From contig NZ_VITI01000023.1 of assembly GCF_007827795.1 (NCBI RefSeq), positions 1-64,000 of the forward strand: DNA of 64,000 bases. Direction: 5' to 3'. Made by a program: the position numbers and the translations under genes. The DNA is from Azospirillum brasilense. Its GTDB lineage: Bacteria; Pseudomonadota; Alphaproteobacteria; Azospirillales; Azospirillaceae. Shown here one piece after another: positions 17,913-27,523 of this stretch. The first letter of the stretch is position 1; every line of letters begins with the position of its first letter. Below the pieces are notes generated by a model. The model saw nothing but the letters and a program-made list of their open reading frames with translations. It made no database searches and was not told the DNA's origin.

Positions 17913-18605
17913 TCATTCGGCGGCGAGCGCGTGGGCGAAGGTCTCCACGCCCTGAACGCCTGCGTCGGTCAACCCATAGGTTCCCTTGGCGATGCGCTCG
18001 AACCAGCCGTAGACGTTGCGTTGGAGGATGGCCGCGGCGTCCTTCGGCGCCCCGACGGCGCGCAGCGCCTTCAGCGACAGCGGCCCGGCCTGCAACAGCC
18101 GGGCGCAGCGCAGCGCGTCCTGGCGGTAGGCGGTGACGATGGGCACGCGGGTGGAGCCGCCGCGGTTGGGATCGCCCCGGCGGCGCGCGTGTTCCCCCAG
18201 CAGGCGGGCGGTGCGCGTCTTGTCCTTGCGCGGGCTGTAGGGAACCGGGTCGAGCAGAACCTCCACCTCATGCCCCGCGGCCCGGCCGGTGTCGACGATC
18301 AGCAGTCCGACGCCCAGCCGTCGGCAGAGCTTGCGCACCCCGCTGTCGTGGGGCGACGCGCCGCTGGCCTTGCGCCCCGGCTGCGGCACGGCGAGATAGA
18401 CGGTGTCGGTCAGGGAGAGCCGGTCCACCCCCTGAAGCAGCAGGTCCAGGGTGAAGCGCTTCTTCAACTCGACGATCAGCGGCGGCTCGGCCCCGCGCAC
18501 CGCGACGAGGTCGCAGCCGTGGATCTCGGCCTTCACGTCGTAACCCTGGGCTTCGAGGAAGGCTTTGACCGGGGCGTAGAGGTCGGTTTCGGCGGTGATG
18601 GGCAT
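17913..18605 (-). CDS. DUF2161 PD-(D/E)XK nuclease-like protein
   Basis: The 230-residue protein begins MPITAETDLYAPVKAFLEAQGYDVKAEIHGCDLVAVRG and continues PLIVELKKRFTLDLLLQG. The E-x-K in IVELKK with the preceding D of GCDLVAV is the pattern of a restriction-endonuclease-like fold, as in DUF2161 proteins. The C-terminal half has a winged-helix look (LSLKALRAVGAPKDAAAILQRNVYGWFERIAKGTYGLT). Substrate and role are unknown. The ATG at 18605 is preferred to a GTG at 18629. It converges on the TPR-glycosyltransferase gene with 6 bases between stop codons, and lies next to ccdAB on the same strand. Confidence 0.8.
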   Translation of the reverse strand: MPITAETDLYAPVKAFLEAQGYDVKAEIHGCDLVAVRGAEPPLIVELKKRFTLDLLLQGVDRLSLTDTVYLAVPQPGRKASGASPHDSGVRKLCRRLGVGLLIVDTGRAAGHEVEVLLDPVPYSPRKDKTRTARLLGEHARRRGDPNRGGSTRVPIVTAYRQDALRCARLLQAGPLSLKALRAVGAPKDAAAILQRNVYGWFERIAKGTYGLTDAGVQGVETFAHALAAE

Positions 18606-18625
18606 GGGGGGTGACGTCCAACCGC

Positions 18626-18946
18626 TCACAAATCGCCGGTCAGCACGTCGATGGCGCGCCGGACATCGTGGTGCCGACCGGACATGCTCATCACCACATC
18701 GCCGATGTCGGTCACTGGAATGCCCGCAATCTGCGACGTCATGGCAACCAGCCGTTCGCCCTGAATGTCGAACACCGGCATGATATCACGGATGGGCGTT
18801 CCCGCTTCCGAAGCCCGAACGAGAGGGATGACGACGCGCGTGGAACGCACCGCCACGTGATTTCCCTGAACGACAAGAAGAAATGGAACCGGGTGATCCG
18901 GCCGGCCCGCGGCATTCGGATTCCGGCAGACATCCAGGAAACGCAT
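18626..18946 (-). CDS. ccdB: CcdB-family toxin
   Basis: The 106-residue protein has the CcdB pattern: MRFLDVCRNPN, FLLVVQGNHVAVRSTRVVIPLV, DIMPVFDIQGERLVAMTSQIAGIPV and IGDVVMSM. F-plasmid CcdB poisons DNA gyrase and needs its C-terminal Trp-Gly-Ile. Here the C-terminus reads AIDVLTGDL, so that triplet is missing or altered. The start overlaps the ccdA stop (ATGA), which indicates translational coupling to the antitoxin. Family assignment is good; gyrase-poison activity is doubtful. Confidence 0.87.
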   Translation of the reverse strand: MRFLDVCRNPNAAGRPDHPVPFLLVVQGNHVAVRSTRVVIPLVRASEAGTPIRDIMPVFDIQGERLVAMTSQIAGIPVTDIGDVVMSMSGRHHDVRRAIDVLTGDL

Positions 18947-19182
18947 CAGAACATCCGCTTCCCGGTGCTGAACACGCCGTGCTTTTCCACGTAGGAATCG
19001 TAGGAATCGAAGGCCGATCGGTTCTCTTCGATCCAGCGCTCCCGCTTCGCGTCCTTCACCGACTGCTCGACAGCGGCTTCGAAGACTTGCGACAGGTTGA
19101 TGCCCAAGCTCTTCGCTTCGGCGATCAGATCGGGCCGGGCCGAGACGTTGGTGGGCTTCCTCTGGACTGATCCGCGCGCCAT
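18946..19182 (-). CDS. ccdA: CcdA-family antitoxin
   Basis: The 78-residue protein begins MARGSVQRKPTNVSARPDLIAEAKSLGINLSQVFEAAVEQSV, a ribbon-helix-helix DNA-binding domain. The C-terminal tail RWIEENRSAFDSYDSYVEKHGVFS is typical of the toxin-binding part of CcdA. The ATG at 19182 has GGAGGG about 7 bases upstream; a longer start at 19212 would overlap the operator palindrome. CcdA-type antitoxins repress their own operon, and a perfect inverted repeat lies 19-47 bp upstream. Confidence 0.9.
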   Translation of the reverse strand: MARGSVQRKPTNVSARPDLIAEAKSLGINLSQVFEAAVEQSVKDAKRERWIEENRSAFDSYDSYVEKHGVFSTGKRMF

Positions 19183-19200
19183 GAACACCCTCCAACGAAA

Positions 19201-19229
19201 AAACATGCGCAAAGACTATGCGCATGTTT
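19201..19229. promoter_or_regulatory. Palindromic operator candidate of ccdAB
   Basis: Perfect 11-bp arms AAACATGCGCA and TGCGCATGTTT are separated by 7 bp, immediately upstream of ccdA. The site suits autoregulation by the CcdA ribbon-helix-helix domain; this is inferred from position and symmetry. Confidence 0.65.
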
Positions 19230-19284
19230 CCTCATGGCGTCCAGTCCCCGCTGGGAGAGAGCGAGGCCCGCCCCTCCACACCGG

Positions 19285-21438
19285 TTACGCCGCGGCCTTC
19301 TGCTTGCGCAGGATGGCCAGGATGTCGGAGGCGGCCTTCGGGATGTTGGTGCCGGGGCCGTAGATGGCGGCGGCCCCCGCCTTGTAGAGGTAGTCGTAGT
19401 CCTGGGGCGGGATCACGCCGCCGCAGACGACGAGGATGTCTCCGGCGCCCTGGCGGCGCAGTTCCTCGACCAGTTGCGGGACCAACGTCTTGTGGCCGGC
19501 GGCCTGGGACGACACACCGATGACGTGCACGTCGTTCTCCACCGCCTGGCGGGCGGCCTCCTCCGGGGTCTGGAACAGCGGCCCGATGTCCACGTCGAAG
19601 CCGATGTCGGCGAAGCTGGTGGCGATCACCTTGGCGCCGCGGTCGTGGCCGTCCTGGCCCATCTTCACGACGAGGATGCGCGGGCGGCGGCCCTCCTCGG
19701 TGGCGAAGGCGGACACCTCCTCCTGGATCTTCCTGAAGCCCTCGTCGCCCTCGTAGGCGGCGCCGTAGACGCCGGAGACGGAGCGGATGACCGCGACATG
19801 GCGGGTGAAGGCCTTCTCCAGCGCGTCGGATATCTCGCCGACCGTGGCGCGGGCGCGGGTGGCCTCGACCGCCAGGGCCAGCAGATTGCCGGACTTCTCC
19901 GTGGCGGCCTTGGTCAGGGCCTCCAGGGCGGCGCGGCACTTGGCGTCGTCGCGGTTGGCGCGCACGCTGTTCAGGCGGGCGATCTGGGACTCGCGCACCG
20001 CGCTGTTGTCGATGTCCAGCACATCGACCATCTCGGGGTTTTCCGGACGGTACTTGTTGACGCCGACGATCACCTCCTCGGCGCGGTCGACGCGGGCCTG
20101 CCGGCGGGCGGCGGCCTCCTCGATCAGCAGCTTGGGCATGCCGCTGTCCACCGCCTTGGTCATGCCGCCGAGATCCTCGACCTTGTTGATGAGGTCGAGC
20201 GCGGCGTTGGCGAGGCTGTGGGTCAGATTCTCGATGTAGTAGGAGCCGCCCAGCGGATCGACCACGTTGGTGACGCCCGACTCCTCGGCGATGATGAGCT
20301 GGGTGTTGCGGGCGATGCGGGCGGAGAATTTGGTCGGCAGGCCCAGCGCCTCGTCGAAGGCGTTGGTGTGCAGCGACTGGGTGCCGCCCAGCACGGCGGC
20401 CATCGCCTCGATGGTGGTGCGGATGACGTTGTTGTAGGGGTCCTGCTCGGTCAGGCTGACGCCGGAGGTCTGGCAGTGGGTGCGCAGCGCCAGCGAGCGG
20501 GCGTCCTTCGGGTCGAACTTCTGCTTCATCAGGGTCGACCACAGCAGGCGCGCGGCGCGCAGCTTGGCGATCTCCATGAAGAAGTTCATGCCGATGGAGA
20601 AGAAGAAGGACAGGCGCGGCGCGAACTTGTCGACCGGCAGCCCCTTGGACATGGCGGCGCGGACGTATTCGAGGCCGTCGGCGATGGTGAAGGCCAGCTC
20701 CTGCACCGCGGTCGCCCCGGCCTCCTGCATGTGGTAGCCGGAAATCGAGATCGAGTTGAACTTCGGCATGTTCAGCGCCGTATACTCGATGATGTCCGCG
20801 ATGATCCGCATCGAGGGTTCGGGCGGGTAGATGTAGGTGTTGCGGACCATGAACTCCTTGAGGATGTCGTTCTGGATGGTCCCGCTCAGCTTGTCCTGGC
20901 TGACACCCTGCTCCTCCGCGGCGACGATGTAGCCGGCGAGGATCGGCAGCACCGCGCCGTTCATGGTCATCGACACCGACATCTTGTCGAGCGGGATGCC
21001 ATCGAAGAGGATCTTCATGTCCTCGACGCTGTCGATGGCGACGCCCGCCTTGCCCACGTCGCCGACCACGCGCGGGTGGTCGCTGTCATAGCCGCGGTGG
21101 GTGGCGAGGTCGAAGGCGACCGACAGGCCCATCTGCCCGGCCTTCAGGTTCGCCTTGTAGAAGGCGTTGGAGTCCTCGGCGGTCGAGAAGCCGGCGTATT
21201 GGCGGATCGTCCAGGGCTTCACCGCGTACATCGTGGCGCGCGGGCCGCGGGTGAAGGGCGGGAAGCCGGGCAGGCTGTCCAGTTCCAGACCCTCCAGATC
21301 GGCGGCGGTGTAGAGCGCCTTGACGTCCAGACCCTCCGGAGTCTTCCAGACGAGGTCTTCGAGCGTCCCGTTGGCGCCCAGGTCCTTGGTGGCCAGGGTC
21401 TGCCAGTCGGCCTGGGTCTTCTTCGGGAACTCGCTCAT
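19285..21438 (-). CDS. scpA: Methylmalonyl-CoA mutase, B12-dependent
   Basis: The enzyme interconverts methylmalonyl-CoA and succinyl-CoA, completing propionyl-CoA assimilation. The 717-residue chain has the full catalytic barrel (RQYAGFSTAEDSNAFY, SVAFDLATHRGYDSDHPRV, ISISGYHMQEAGA, LGGTQSLHTNAFDEA). The C-terminal cobalamin domain carries the DxHxxG motif in KMGQDGHDRGAKV, VSSQAAGH and VVCGGVIPPQD. The ATG at 21438 has GAGGAG upstream and is preferred to a start 30 bases earlier. It lies on the same strand downstream of bioY, pccA and pccB. No epimerase or MeaB-like chaperone is in the window. Confidence 0.96.
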   Translation of the reverse strand: MSEFPKKTQADWQTLATKDLGANGTLEDLVWKTPEGLDVKALYTAADLEGLELDSLPGFPPFTRGPRATMYAVKPWTIRQYAGFSTAEDSNAFYKANLKAGQMGLSVAFDLATHRGYDSDHPRVVGDVGKAGVAIDSVEDMKILFDGIPLDKMSVSMTMNGAVLPILAGYIVAAEEQGVSQDKLSGTIQNDILKEFMVRNTYIYPPEPSMRIIADIIEYTALNMPKFNSISISGYHMQEAGATAVQELAFTIADGLEYVRAAMSKGLPVDKFAPRLSFFFSIGMNFFMEIAKLRAARLLWSTLMKQKFDPKDARSLALRTHCQTSGVSLTEQDPYNNVIRTTIEAMAAVLGGTQSLHTNAFDEALGLPTKFSARIARNTQLIIAEESGVTNVVDPLGGSYYIENLTHSLANAALDLINKVEDLGGMTKAVDSGMPKLLIEEAAARRQARVDRAEEVIVGVNKYRPENPEMVDVLDIDNSAVRESQIARLNSVRANRDDAKCRAALEALTKAATEKSGNLLALAVEATRARATVGEISDALEKAFTRHVAVIRSVSGVYGAAYEGDEGFRKIQEEVSAFATEEGRRPRILVVKMGQDGHDRGAKVIATSFADIGFDVDIGPLFQTPEEAARQAVENDVHVIGVSSQAAGHKTLVPQLVEELRRQGAGDILVVCGGVIPPQDYDYLYKAGAAAIYGPGTNIPKAASDILAILRKQKAAA

Positions 21439-21500
21439 GGGACGTCTCCTCGACACCGCGTTGTTCAATTATTTGGAACGATCAATAAATGGGTGGCGCG

Positions 21501-21593
21501 CTTGCCCCCACCCCGGCCCTCCCCCGCTGACGCAGGGGAGGGAGAACTGGTCCCCTCCCCCGCCCAGCGGGGGAGGGTTAGGGTGGGGGCAAG
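21501..21593. repeat. Long GC-rich palindromic intergenic repeat
   Basis: The two outer ends, CTTGCCCCCACCC and GGGTGGGGGCAAG, are inverted copies. Inner segments CCCTCCCCCGCTG and CAGCGGGGGAGGG are also complementary, so the whole 93 bp can fold into a branched hairpin. It sits between the mutase gene and bioY. The sequence type resembles the short palindromic repeats dispersed in many alphaproteobacterial genomes. It may also act as a terminator or mRNA-stability element. Confidence 0.75.
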
Positions 21594-21605
21594 TACAACC
21601 CCGAC

Positions 21606-22199
21606 CTACGCCTGCGACCGGCGGGTGACGACCTTCCAGGCGGCCTGCATGATCGCGGCACCCAGCGCGGTCTTCAGGACCGTGGCGGCCAGGAACGGCA
21701 TCAGGCCCAGCGCGACAGCCTTCTCGCCGCCGAACAGGACGGCCATCCAGGCCACGCCCGGAACGAACAGCAGGGCATGGCCGATCGCCAGAGCACCAAC
21801 CGCCTTCAGCGGGCTGCGGTCCCAGCCGCGCTCGGCCAGCCAGCCGGTGACGCCGGCGGCCAGGACGAAGCCCAGCAGGTAGCCGGCGGTCGGCCCCATC
21901 ATGTAGGCCGGGCCGGCGCCCGGACCCGCGAAGACCGGCAGGCCGGCCAGACCCTCGGCCAGATACAGCAGGACCGTCGCCGTGGCGAGGCGGCTGCCGT
22001 AGGCCATGCCGAGCAGGATGACGACCATGCTCTGCATCGTCATCGGAACCGGCCAGAAGGGCACCTGGACCTTGGCCGAGGCGGCCAGGAGCAGGCTGCC
22101 CAGAACCGCCGCGGTGGCGGCGGTGAGCAGGCCGCCCCGCGGGGCGACCGTCTCGAGAAGCGAAGCGGCACGCTGCGAAAGCGTGTTTGCGAAAGCCAT
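21606..22199 (-). CDS. bioY: BioY biotin transporter substrate-binding membrane component
   Basis: BioY is the S-component for biotin uptake and can work alone or with an ECF ATPase module. The 197-residue protein has about six hydrophobic segments. It shows the family signatures VPFWPVPMTMQSMVVILLGMAYG and GPTAGYLLGFVLAA. It lies downstream of pccA/pccB and upstream of the mutase on one strand. That couples biotin supply to the biotin-dependent propionyl-CoA carboxylase. No ECF ATPase is seen nearby. Confidence 0.92.
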   Translation of the reverse strand: MAFANTLSQRAASLLETVAPRGGLLTAATAAVLGSLLLAASAKVQVPFWPVPMTMQSMVVILLGMAYGSRLATATVLLYLAEGLAGLPVFAGPGAGPAYMMGPTAGYLLGFVLAAGVTGWLAERGWDRSPLKAVGALAIGHALLFVPGVAWMAVLFGGEKAVALGLMPFLAATVLKTALGAAIMQAAWKVVTRRSQA

Positions 22200-22237
22200 C
22201 GTCCTTACCTTTCCCTATATGTCGGAGCCCGCTTGGC

Positions 22238-24247
22238 TCACGCGAACTCCAGGATCTTCTGATCGACCGCCAGGCTGGAGCCGGGCGTCGCGTGCACCTT
22301 GGACACCGTGCCATCCTGCGCCGCACGCAGGATGTTTTCCATCTTCATCGCCTCGACCACGGCCAGCACCTCGCCGGCCTTGACCTCCTGCCCCTCGGTC
22401 ACGGCGACCGAGACGAGCAGGCCGGGCATCGGCGACAGCAGGAACTTCGACATGTCCGGCGGCGCCTTCACCGGCATCAGCGCGTCGAGCCGCGCCGCGT
22501 TCGGAGTCAGCACCTTGACCAGCGCCTGGCTGCCGGAGTGGGACAGGCGGTAGCCGACGCCGACGCGGTCCACCTGGACGCAGACATGCGCGCCGTTCAC
22601 CGTGCCGCGGAACAGCGGCTGGCCGAGCGTCCAGTCGCTCCACACCACATGGTGCCTGCCCTCGAGATCGACGGTGTAGCCGATGCGCTGCGGGCTGCCG
22701 TCCGTCGGGTGGACATGGACCGGATGCTGCGTGCCGTCCATCACGACGACCCAGTCGTCGCGCACCCGGATCTTGTTGCCCGGCATCTTGCCGGTGATCT
22801 GGATGTCGCGGTCGTTCAGGCAGCGGTGGATCACCGCGGCGACGGCGATCAGGACCGCCGGCTCCTCCGGCGGCAGGTCGGAGGCGTGGAAGCCAGTCGG
22901 GTATTCCTCGGCGATGAAGTTGGTGGTCAGCCGGCCTTCGACGAAGCGCTGGTTGGCCATCAGCGAGGCGAGGAACGGGATGTTGTGGCTGACGCCGCGG
23001 ATGTAATACTGGTCCAGCGCCTCGCGCATGCGGGCGATGGCGGCGTCGCGCGTCGACCCCCAGCTGCACAGCTTGGCGATCATGGGGTCGTAGTACATGG
23101 AGATCTCGCCGCCCTCGTAGACGCCGGTGTCGACGCGGACATGCGGGTCCTCCGACGGCGGACGGTAGTGGGTCAGCCGGCCGGTGGAGGGCAGGAAGTT
23201 GCGGAAGGGGTCCTCCGCATAGACGCGGGACTCGATGGCCCAGCCATGCAGGTGGATGTCTTCCTGGCGAAGCGTCAGCTTCTCGCCCGCCGCGACGCGG
23301 ATCATCAGCTCGACGAGGTCGAGGCCGGTGACCAGTTCGGTGACCGGATGCTCCACCTGGAGGCGGGTGTTCATCTCCAGGAAGTAGAAGTTGCGCTCGG
23401 CGTCGACGATGAACTCGACCGTGCCGGCGGACTTGTAGTCCACGGCGCGGGCCAGCGCCACCGCCTGCTCGCCCATCGCCTTGCGGGTCGCGGCGTCGAG
23501 GAAGGGCGACGGCGCCTCTTCGATGACCTTCTGGTGCCGGCGCTGGATCGAGCATTCGCGCTCGCCCAGGTAGAGCGCCGTGCCCTGCCCGTCCGCCAGC
23601 ACCTGGATCTCGATGTGGCGCGGCTGCTGGATGTACTTCTCGACGAAGACGCGGTCGTCGGCGAAGGAGGAGCGCGCCTCGTTCTGGGCCGAGCGGAAGC
23701 CTTCGCGGGCCTCCTCGTCGTTCCAGGCCACGCGCATGCCCTTGCCGCCGCCGCCGGCCGACGCCTTGATCATCACCGGGTAGCCGATGTCGCGGGCGAT
23801 GGTCACCGCCTCGCTGTCGTCGGCGATGACGCCCAGATAGCCGGGCACCGTGCTGACGCCCGCGGCCTTGGCGAGCTTCTTGGACTCGATCTTGTCGCCC
23901 ATGGCCTGGATGGCGTGGGCGTCCGGGCCGATGAAGGCGATCCCGGCGGCGGCCAGCGCCTCCTGGAACTCGCGCTTCTCCGACAGGAAGCCATAGCCGG
24001 GATGGACGGCCTGGGCGCCGGTCTTCTTGCAGGCGTCGACGATGCGGTCGATCAGCAGATAGCTCTGCGCCGAGGGGGCGGCGCCGATGTGGACGGCCTC
24101 GTCGGCCATCTCGACGTGCAGGGCGTTCTTGTCGGCGTCCGAATAGACGGCGACCGTCTTGATGCCCAGGCGGCGCGCCGTGCGGATGACGCGGCAGGCG
24201 ATCTCGCCGCGGTTCGCGATCAGGATCTTTGAGAACAGGGTCGTCAT
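22238..24247 (-). CDS. pccA: Propionyl-CoA carboxylase alpha subunit (biotin carboxylase plus biotin carrier)
   Basis: The subunit carboxylates its own biotin with ATP and bicarbonate. The N-terminal biotin carboxylase domain starts FSKILIANRGEIACRVIRTARRLGI. It includes KASAGGGGKGMRV (ATP-grasp loop), YLGERECSIQRRHQKV and FLEMNTRLQVEHPVTELVTG. A BT-like linker domain (about 450-590) precedes the biotinyl domain, with EAMKMEN and the acceptor Lys at about 635. The 669-residue length is typical. It lies 14 bases after pccB, and biotin uptake (bioY) follows. Confidence 0.96.
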   Translation of the reverse strand: MTTLFSKILIANRGEIACRVIRTARRLGIKTVAVYSDADKNALHVEMADEAVHIGAAPSAQSYLLIDRIVDACKKTGAQAVHPGYGFLSEKREFQEALAAAGIAFIGPDAHAIQAMGDKIESKKLAKAAGVSTVPGYLGVIADDSEAVTIARDIGYPVMIKASAGGGGKGMRVAWNDEEAREGFRSAQNEARSSFADDRVFVEKYIQQPRHIEIQVLADGQGTALYLGERECSIQRRHQKVIEEAPSPFLDAATRKAMGEQAVALARAVDYKSAGTVEFIVDAERNFYFLEMNTRLQVEHPVTELVTGLDLVELMIRVAAGEKLTLRQEDIHLHGWAIESRVYAEDPFRNFLPSTGRLTHYRPPSEDPHVRVDTGVYEGGEISMYYDPMIAKLCSWGSTRDAAIARMREALDQYYIRGVSHNIPFLASLMANQRFVEGRLTTNFIAEEYPTGFHASDLPPEEPAVLIAVAAVIHRCLNDRDIQITGKMPGNKIRVRDDWVVVMDGTQHPVHVHPTDGSPQRIGYTVDLEGRHHVVWSDWTLGQPLFRGTVNGAHVCVQVDRVGVGYRLSHSGSQALVKVLTPNAARLDALMPVKAPPDMSKFLLSPMPGLLVSVAVTEGQEVKAGEVLAVVEAMKMENILRAAQDGTVSKVHATPGSSLAVDQKILEFA

Positions 24248-24261
24248 GGGGCGGCGCGCCT

Positions 24262-25794
<1,533 letters not shown>

Positions 25795-25884
25795 CAGGCG
25801 TTTCCCACTTTGGCGAGCGGCGGAGGACCTTGCGAACCTTGTGGCAGCGGTCCCCTCACCGGAACGCCTGGATTATTCACAAGA

Positions 25885-25892
25885 TTTGCAAC
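25885..25892. promoter_or_regulatory. Single TTTGCAAA-like half-site near pccB
   Basis: TTTGCAAC, one mismatch from the TTTGCAAA half-site known for PccR, lies about 90 bp upstream of pccB. It is a weaker candidate than the paired sites to its right. Confidence 0.4.
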
Positions 25893-25925
25893 AGGGCAAT
25901 TGGCCGGGCGGGAAAAATGTGCGAA

Positions 25926-25945
25926 GTTGCGAACATCTTTGCAAA
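25926..25945. promoter_or_regulatory. PccR-type operator (paired half-sites, 4-bp spacer)
   Basis: GTTGCGAA-CATC-TTTGCAAA matches the TTTGCAAA-N4-TTTGCAAA arrangement known for PccR, with two mismatches in one half. It lies between pccB and the divergent PccR-like gene. Confidence 0.72.
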
Positions 25946-25957
25946 CGCAGCGCGCGG

Positions 25958-25974
25958 TTTGCCAAGATTGCAAA
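25958..25974. promoter_or_regulatory. Second TTTGCAAA-like pair near the regulator start
   Basis: TTTGCCAA and ATTGCAAA lie one base apart, about 40 bp before the regulator ATG. The spacing differs from the site at 25926-25945, so this may be an autoregulatory variant. Confidence 0.5.
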
Positions 25975-26013
25975 TATGCACTTCGGCATAATCTTCGGGT
26001 GATAGGCGGGTCC

Positions 26014-27462
26014 ATGCAGAAGCTCTTCCTCGGCTACAAGCTCCGCCGCCTGCGCGAACAGCGCGGACTGACCCAGGCGGCGCTGGCCAAGACGCTGGAT
26101 CTGTCGCCGAGCTACCTGAACCAGATCGAGAACAACCAGCGCCCGCTGACCCTGCCGGTGCTGCTGAAGATCTCCGCCGTGTTCGAGGTGGACCTGTCCA
26201 ATTTCGTCGAGGACGAGGACAGCCGTCTGGTCGCCGACCTGCGCGAGGCCCTGGCCGACCCGCTGTTCGCCGGGGCGCCCCTGACCAACGCCGAGCTGCG
26301 CAGCGCCGTCGGCTCCAGCCCGGAGCTGGCCCGCCGCGTACTGAGCCTGCACCAAGCCTATCAGAAGCTTCACGAGCGGGTACAGTCGCTGGCCGACAGC
26401 CTGTCCAACCAGGAACCGAGCGACGCCTTCGCCGGGCCGCAGTTCCCCTACGAGGAGGTCCGCGACTATTTCCACTACTGCAACAACTACATCGGCCCGC
26501 TGGACGAGGCTGCGGAAGCGCTGTGGAACACGGAGAAGATCCACTCCGGCGCCCTGCTGAACGAGCTGGCCGCCTATCTGAAGCGGCGGCACGACGTGCG
26601 GGTGAAGATCGTCGCCGACGACGGCGAGACGGCCATGCGCAGCTACGACGGCAGCACCGGCACGCTGCGCCTGTCCGCCCTGCTGAACGGCCCCAGCCGC
26701 GCCTTCCATATGGCGCACCAGATCGCCCTGCTCGGCTTCGGCGACGTGATCGAAGAACGGGTCGCCCAGGCGAAGTTCTCCAGCGAGGACGCGCGGTCGA
26801 TCTGCCGGGTCGGGCTCGCCAACTATTTCGCGGGGGCGCTGGTCCTGCCCTACCGCGCCTTCGCCGCCCAGGCCCGCGCGCTGCGCCACGACGTGGAGCA
26901 ATTGCAGAGCCGCTTCGGCGCCAGCTTCGAGCAGGTCTGCCACCGGCTGTCCACCCTGCAGCGGCCGGGGGCGCGGGGGCTGCCCTTCTACTTCGTGCGG
27001 GTGGACATGGCCGGCAACATCACCAAGCGCCATTCCGCCACGCGCTTCCACTTCGCGCGCTTCGGCGGCGCCTGCCCGCTGTGGAACGTGCACGAGGCCT
27101 TCGCCCAGCCCGGCAAGATCCTGGTGCAGTTCGCCACCATGCCCGACCGCACCACCTACATCGGCATCGCCCGCACGGTGACCAAGCGCGGCGGCGCCTA
27201 TCTGAAGCCGTCGCGCCAGTTCGCCGTAGGGCTGGGCTGCGAGGCGACGCACGCCAACGAAATCGTCTACGCCGCCGGCATCGACACCTCCAACGAGGCC
27301 GCCGCCGTGCCCATCGGCGTGAACTGCCGCATCTGCGAGCGCACCGACTGCCAGCAGCGCGCCTTCCCGCCCATCGGCAGCCAGCTGTCGGTGGACGAGC
27401 ACCATCGCAGCTTCGTCCCCTACCTGTTCACCCAGGAGGGGCGGACCGTGGAGAAGGCCTGA
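26014..27462 (+). CDS. pccR: PccR/RamB-type short-chain fatty acid regulator (XRE family)
   Basis: The 482-residue regulator has an N-terminal XRE helix-turn-helix (YKLRRLREQRGLTQAALAKTLDLSPSYLNQIENNQRPL). A central domain has AFHMAHQIALLGF (an IrrE-like helical stretch), and the C-terminal domain is Cys-rich with NCRICERTDCQQRAFPPIG. That architecture is the short-chain fatty acyl regulator family, including PccR of propionate metabolism and RamB. The gene is divergent from pccB across a 219-bp gap with TTTGCAAA-like sites. The predicted role is control of pccB-pccA-bioY-scpA. The ATG at 26014 aligns with the family N-terminus; a longer open frame upstream is not coding. Confidence 0.9.
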   Translation: MQKLFLGYKLRRLREQRGLTQAALAKTLDLSPSYLNQIENNQRPLTLPVLLKISAVFEVDLSNFVEDEDSRLVADLREALADPLFAGAPLTNAELRSAVGSSPELARRVLSLHQAYQKLHERVQSLADSLSNQEPSDAFAGPQFPYEEVRDYFHYCNNYIGPLDEAAEALWNTEKIHSGALLNELAAYLKRRHDVRVKIVADDGETAMRSYDGSTGTLRLSALLNGPSRAFHMAHQIALLGFGDVIEERVAQAKFSSEDARSICRVGLANYFAGALVLPYRAFAAQARALRHDVEQLQSRFGASFEQVCHRLSTLQRPGARGLPFYFVRVDMAGNITKRHSATRFHFARFGGACPLWNVHEAFAQPGKILVQFATMPDRTTYIGIARTVTKRGGAYLKPSRQFAVGLGCEATHANEIVYAAGIDTSNEAAAVPIGVNCRICERTDCQQRAFPPIGSQLSVDEHHRSFVPYLFTQEGRTVEKA

Positions 27463-27523
27463 ACGGTTGGCGATCCGCCACGGCCGCTCTATCATCCGCG
27501 GCCTCAACCGACGGGATCACGAC

